7,237 nt of DNA from Pseudomonadota bacterium. GTDB taxonomy: Bacteria; Pseudomonadota; Alphaproteobacteria; Rhizobiales; Hyphomicrobiaceae. Of this stretch, positions 5,947 to 7,237 are shown in pieces. The notes under the pieces were generated by a model. It had not been told where the DNA came from, made no database searches, and was given only the letters and a program-made list of their open reading frames with translations. The stretch covers positions 1-7,237 of the forward strand of contig JAEYPL010000029.1 of assembly GCA_023410905.1 (NCBI GenBank). The letters run 5' to 3'. Every line of letters begins with the position of its first letter. Position 1 is the first letter of the stretch. Made by a program: the position numbers and the translations under genes.

Positions 5947-6338
5947 CACACCACCAACTCGCTGCGTTCGACGCTCAAGGGCTTCGCGAGCGCCTTGTGT
6001 ACGGGACAGGCCGTCGCGACACGCATCAGGCGCTCGCGAATGTCCGGCGCAAGATCGGCCGATCCGAAATCCACGTCATAGCGGAGCACCGGCGCGTCCG
6101 CGCGCGACTGGTCGTACTTCACGCGCACTTCGAGCTCCGGCAGCGCCCAGCCATGCCGGTCGGCATACATACGGATCGTCATTGCCGTGCACGTAGCGAG
6201 CGAGGCCTCGAGCAGCGCGAATGGCTTGAATCCCGCCTCGCGTCCGCCGTCCGCCACGATCGCATCGGCAAGCGCCGCGTGCTTACCGTCGCTGAACTCG
6301 ACGGCATAGGGCTCGGCGTGGCTACGCGTGACGATCAT
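5946..6338 (-). CDS. OsmC/Ohr-family redox protein inside the sHdr operon
   Basis: A 130-residue OsmC-family protein. Members are small cytoplasmic dimers, and several reduce organic or lipid hydroperoxides using two cysteines. Both family cysteines are visible: Cys50 in SLATCTAMTIRMYADRHGW and Cys111 in ATACPVHKAL. The size is typical of the short OsmC/YhfA-like branch. The open frame extends 70 codons further upstream, but that extension overlaps hdrA and lacks the family's character. ATG 6338 follows hdrA by 10 bases, with an AGGGA-like ribosome site seven bases upstream, so it is preferred. The stop overlaps the next gene's ATG by one base (TGATG). Position between hdrA and the 287-residue gene suggests a role tied to sulfur oxidation, such as removing peroxides that would damage FeS clusters or reacting with persulfides. 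That role is inference. Confidence 0.88.
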   Translation of the reverse strand: MIVTRSHAEPYAVEFSDGKHAALADAIVADGGREAGFKPFALLEASLATCTAMTIRMYADRHGWALPELEVRVKYDQSRADAPVLRYDVDFGSADLAPDIRERLMRVATACPVHKALAKPLSVERSELVV

Positions 6339-6348
6339 GGACGCGTCC

Positions 6349-7237
6349 CTACTCCGCCGCTTCGAGAATGCGCCCTTCGGCAGCCGCGAGTGCCGACAGC
6401 GCCGCACCGTTCGCCTGCGCGATAGAGTCGTCGATCGTTTCGGGGCCGATGGCCGCGCCGGCGACGAACACGCCCGGCCGCGACGTCGCGCCCATGGTGC
6501 CGTACGTATCCTTCCGCGCGATGTATCCGTGCTTGTGCAGCTCGACATCGAACACCGCCGAGATCGTCATGTTGTCGATGTTCGGATCCATGCCGATCGC
6601 GTGCACGACCATGTCGAACGGAATGGTGATCGGCCGCTTCACGAGCGTGTCCTCACCCTTGACGATGAGCTGCTTGCCGTCGCCCGTCACCTCGGCGATG
6701 CGCGCCTTGATGTACTTGACCTTGAACTCCTCTTGGCTCCGCCAGTAGTAGTCCGTCTCGTAGTGCCCGAAAGTGCGAATATCCATGTAGTAGATGTAGA
6801 CATGGCAATCGGGCAGCTCCTCGCGGATCTCCATGGCGAGGTTCGCCGACACCGTGCAGCAGATCTTCGAGCACCACTCGCGGCCGATCTGGCGATCGCG
6901 CGAGCCGACACACAGGAGGATCGCGACGCGCTTCGGCTTGCGGCCGTCCGATGGGCACTTCACGCCCTGACCGGACGAGATCATCTGCTCGACCTGCGTC
7001 GTCGTCACGACATCGGGAAAGAGGCCGAAGCCCCACTCAGGCTTGTTGATGCTGTCGAAGTGCGTGAAACCCGTGGTCAGCAGCGCGGCGCCGACCTCGA
7101 TCTTCCCGCTATCGGACAACTCGGCGACGAAATTGCCGGGTGTGCCGGAGAACTTCGCGACCGTCGTGTTCAGCTTGCGCGTAACGCTCGCGTTGCTCTC
7201 GACACGTGCGACCATGCTGCCGATCGCGTCCTTGGCC
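6349..7237 (-). CDS. hdrA: sHdrA, heterodisulfide reductase-like flavin/iron-sulfur subunit (5' end outside window)
   Basis: This is the flavin and iron-sulfur subunit of the cytoplasmic sulfur-oxidizing Hdr-like complex, expected to pass electrons between the HdrB/HdrC active-site module and an FAD. 295 residues are visible. The frame is open to the window edge, so the ATG at 7215 is internal and the N-terminal Rossmann GxGxxG segment is missing. Numbered from the first visible codon, cysteines 94, 109, 122, 126 and 127 give C-x14-C-x12-C-x3-CC, including CVGSRD and WCSKICC, the HdrA cluster-binding region. The C-terminal GVFVAGAAIGPETIDDSIAQ (residues 255-274) is the typical FAD-binding end of HdrA-like flavoproteins. 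The visible part suggests a short, single-core HdrA of the sulfur-oxidizer type, with no C-terminal ferredoxin extension. It ends with TAG, 10 bases before the OsmC gene. A QmoA-like protein is the main alternative, but neighbouring hdrC, hdrB and lbpA argue for sHdr. Confidence 0.93.
   Translation of the reverse strand, partial: AKDAIGSMVARVESNASVTRKLNTTVAKFSGTPGNFVAELSDSGKIEVGAALLTTGFTHFDSINKPEWGFGLFPDVVTTTQVEQMISSGQGVKCPSDGRKPKRVAILLCVGSRDRQIGREWCSKICCTVSANLAMEIREELPDCHVYIYYMDIRTFGHYETDYYWRSQEEFKVKYIKARIAEVTGDGKQLIVKGEDTLVKRPITIPFDMVVHAIGMDPNIDNMTISAVFDVELHKHGYIARKDTYGTMGATSRPGVFVAGAAIGPETIDDSIAQANGAALSALAAAEGRILEAAE

Noticed and set aside
6339..6548. 70-codon N-terminal extension of the OsmC protein
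   Set aside because: It lies within the FAD-binding end of hdrA and is arginine-rich with no family resemblance; ATG 6338 gives normal OsmC length.
1..7237. CRISPR array, tRNA, insertion sequence or defence system
   Set aside because: No regularly spaced repeats, cloverleaf-like segments, transposase or nuclease motifs were seen on either strand; the space is almost fully taken by the genes listed.

Overview
The window comes from a GC-rich proteobacterium, most likely an alphaproteobacterium of the Hyphomicrobiales type. All twelve genes lie on the minus strand, read from position 7237 down to 1. The centrepiece is part of a sulfur-oxidizing heterodisulfide-reductase-like (sHdr) locus with its dedicated lipoate-binding protein, LbpA. 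From established work on Hyphomicrobium denitrificans and relatives, sHdr complexes act in the cytoplasm. They oxidize sulfane sulfur delivered on carrier proteins to sulfite, and LbpA-bound lipoate is an indispensable partner. The taxonomic guess rests on protein resemblance and gene company, with no marker gene in view.

Region 7237-3057 holds the core complex: the C-terminal 295 residues of HdrA (flavin/FeS subunit, cut by the window edge), an OsmC-family protein, a cysteine-free 287-residue protein of unknown function, HdrC (two [4Fe-4S] motifs), a small DUF3303 protein, and HdrB (two CCG domains). The order A-unknown-C-B matches the downstream half of the known C1-B1-A-hyp-C2-B2 arrangement, so C and B are called C2 and B2. 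The OsmC and DUF3303 genes are interposed within that order.

Region 3060-1472 continues with a class I SAM-dependent methyltransferase and a 146-residue cysteine-bearing unknown protein, each joined to the gene before it by an ATGA overlap. After a 66-base gap comes lbpA, whose lipoyl lysine is visible.

Region 1422-1 looks like ordinary chromosomal genes: an N-formylglutamate amidohydrolase-like hydrolase, a DUF1244 protein, and the first 87 residues of a Nudix hydrolase that runs off the window.

From hdrA to the 146-residue gene every junction is an overlap or a gap of 10 bases or less, so this is very probably one transcript, and lbpA probably belongs to it. The least explained parts are the accessory proteins threaded through the complex genes: OsmC, DUF3303, the methyltransferase, and the two unknowns of 287 and 146 residues. 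No RNA genes, mobile elements, CRISPR arrays or clear terminators were seen, and no gene-free stretch exceeds 66 bases.
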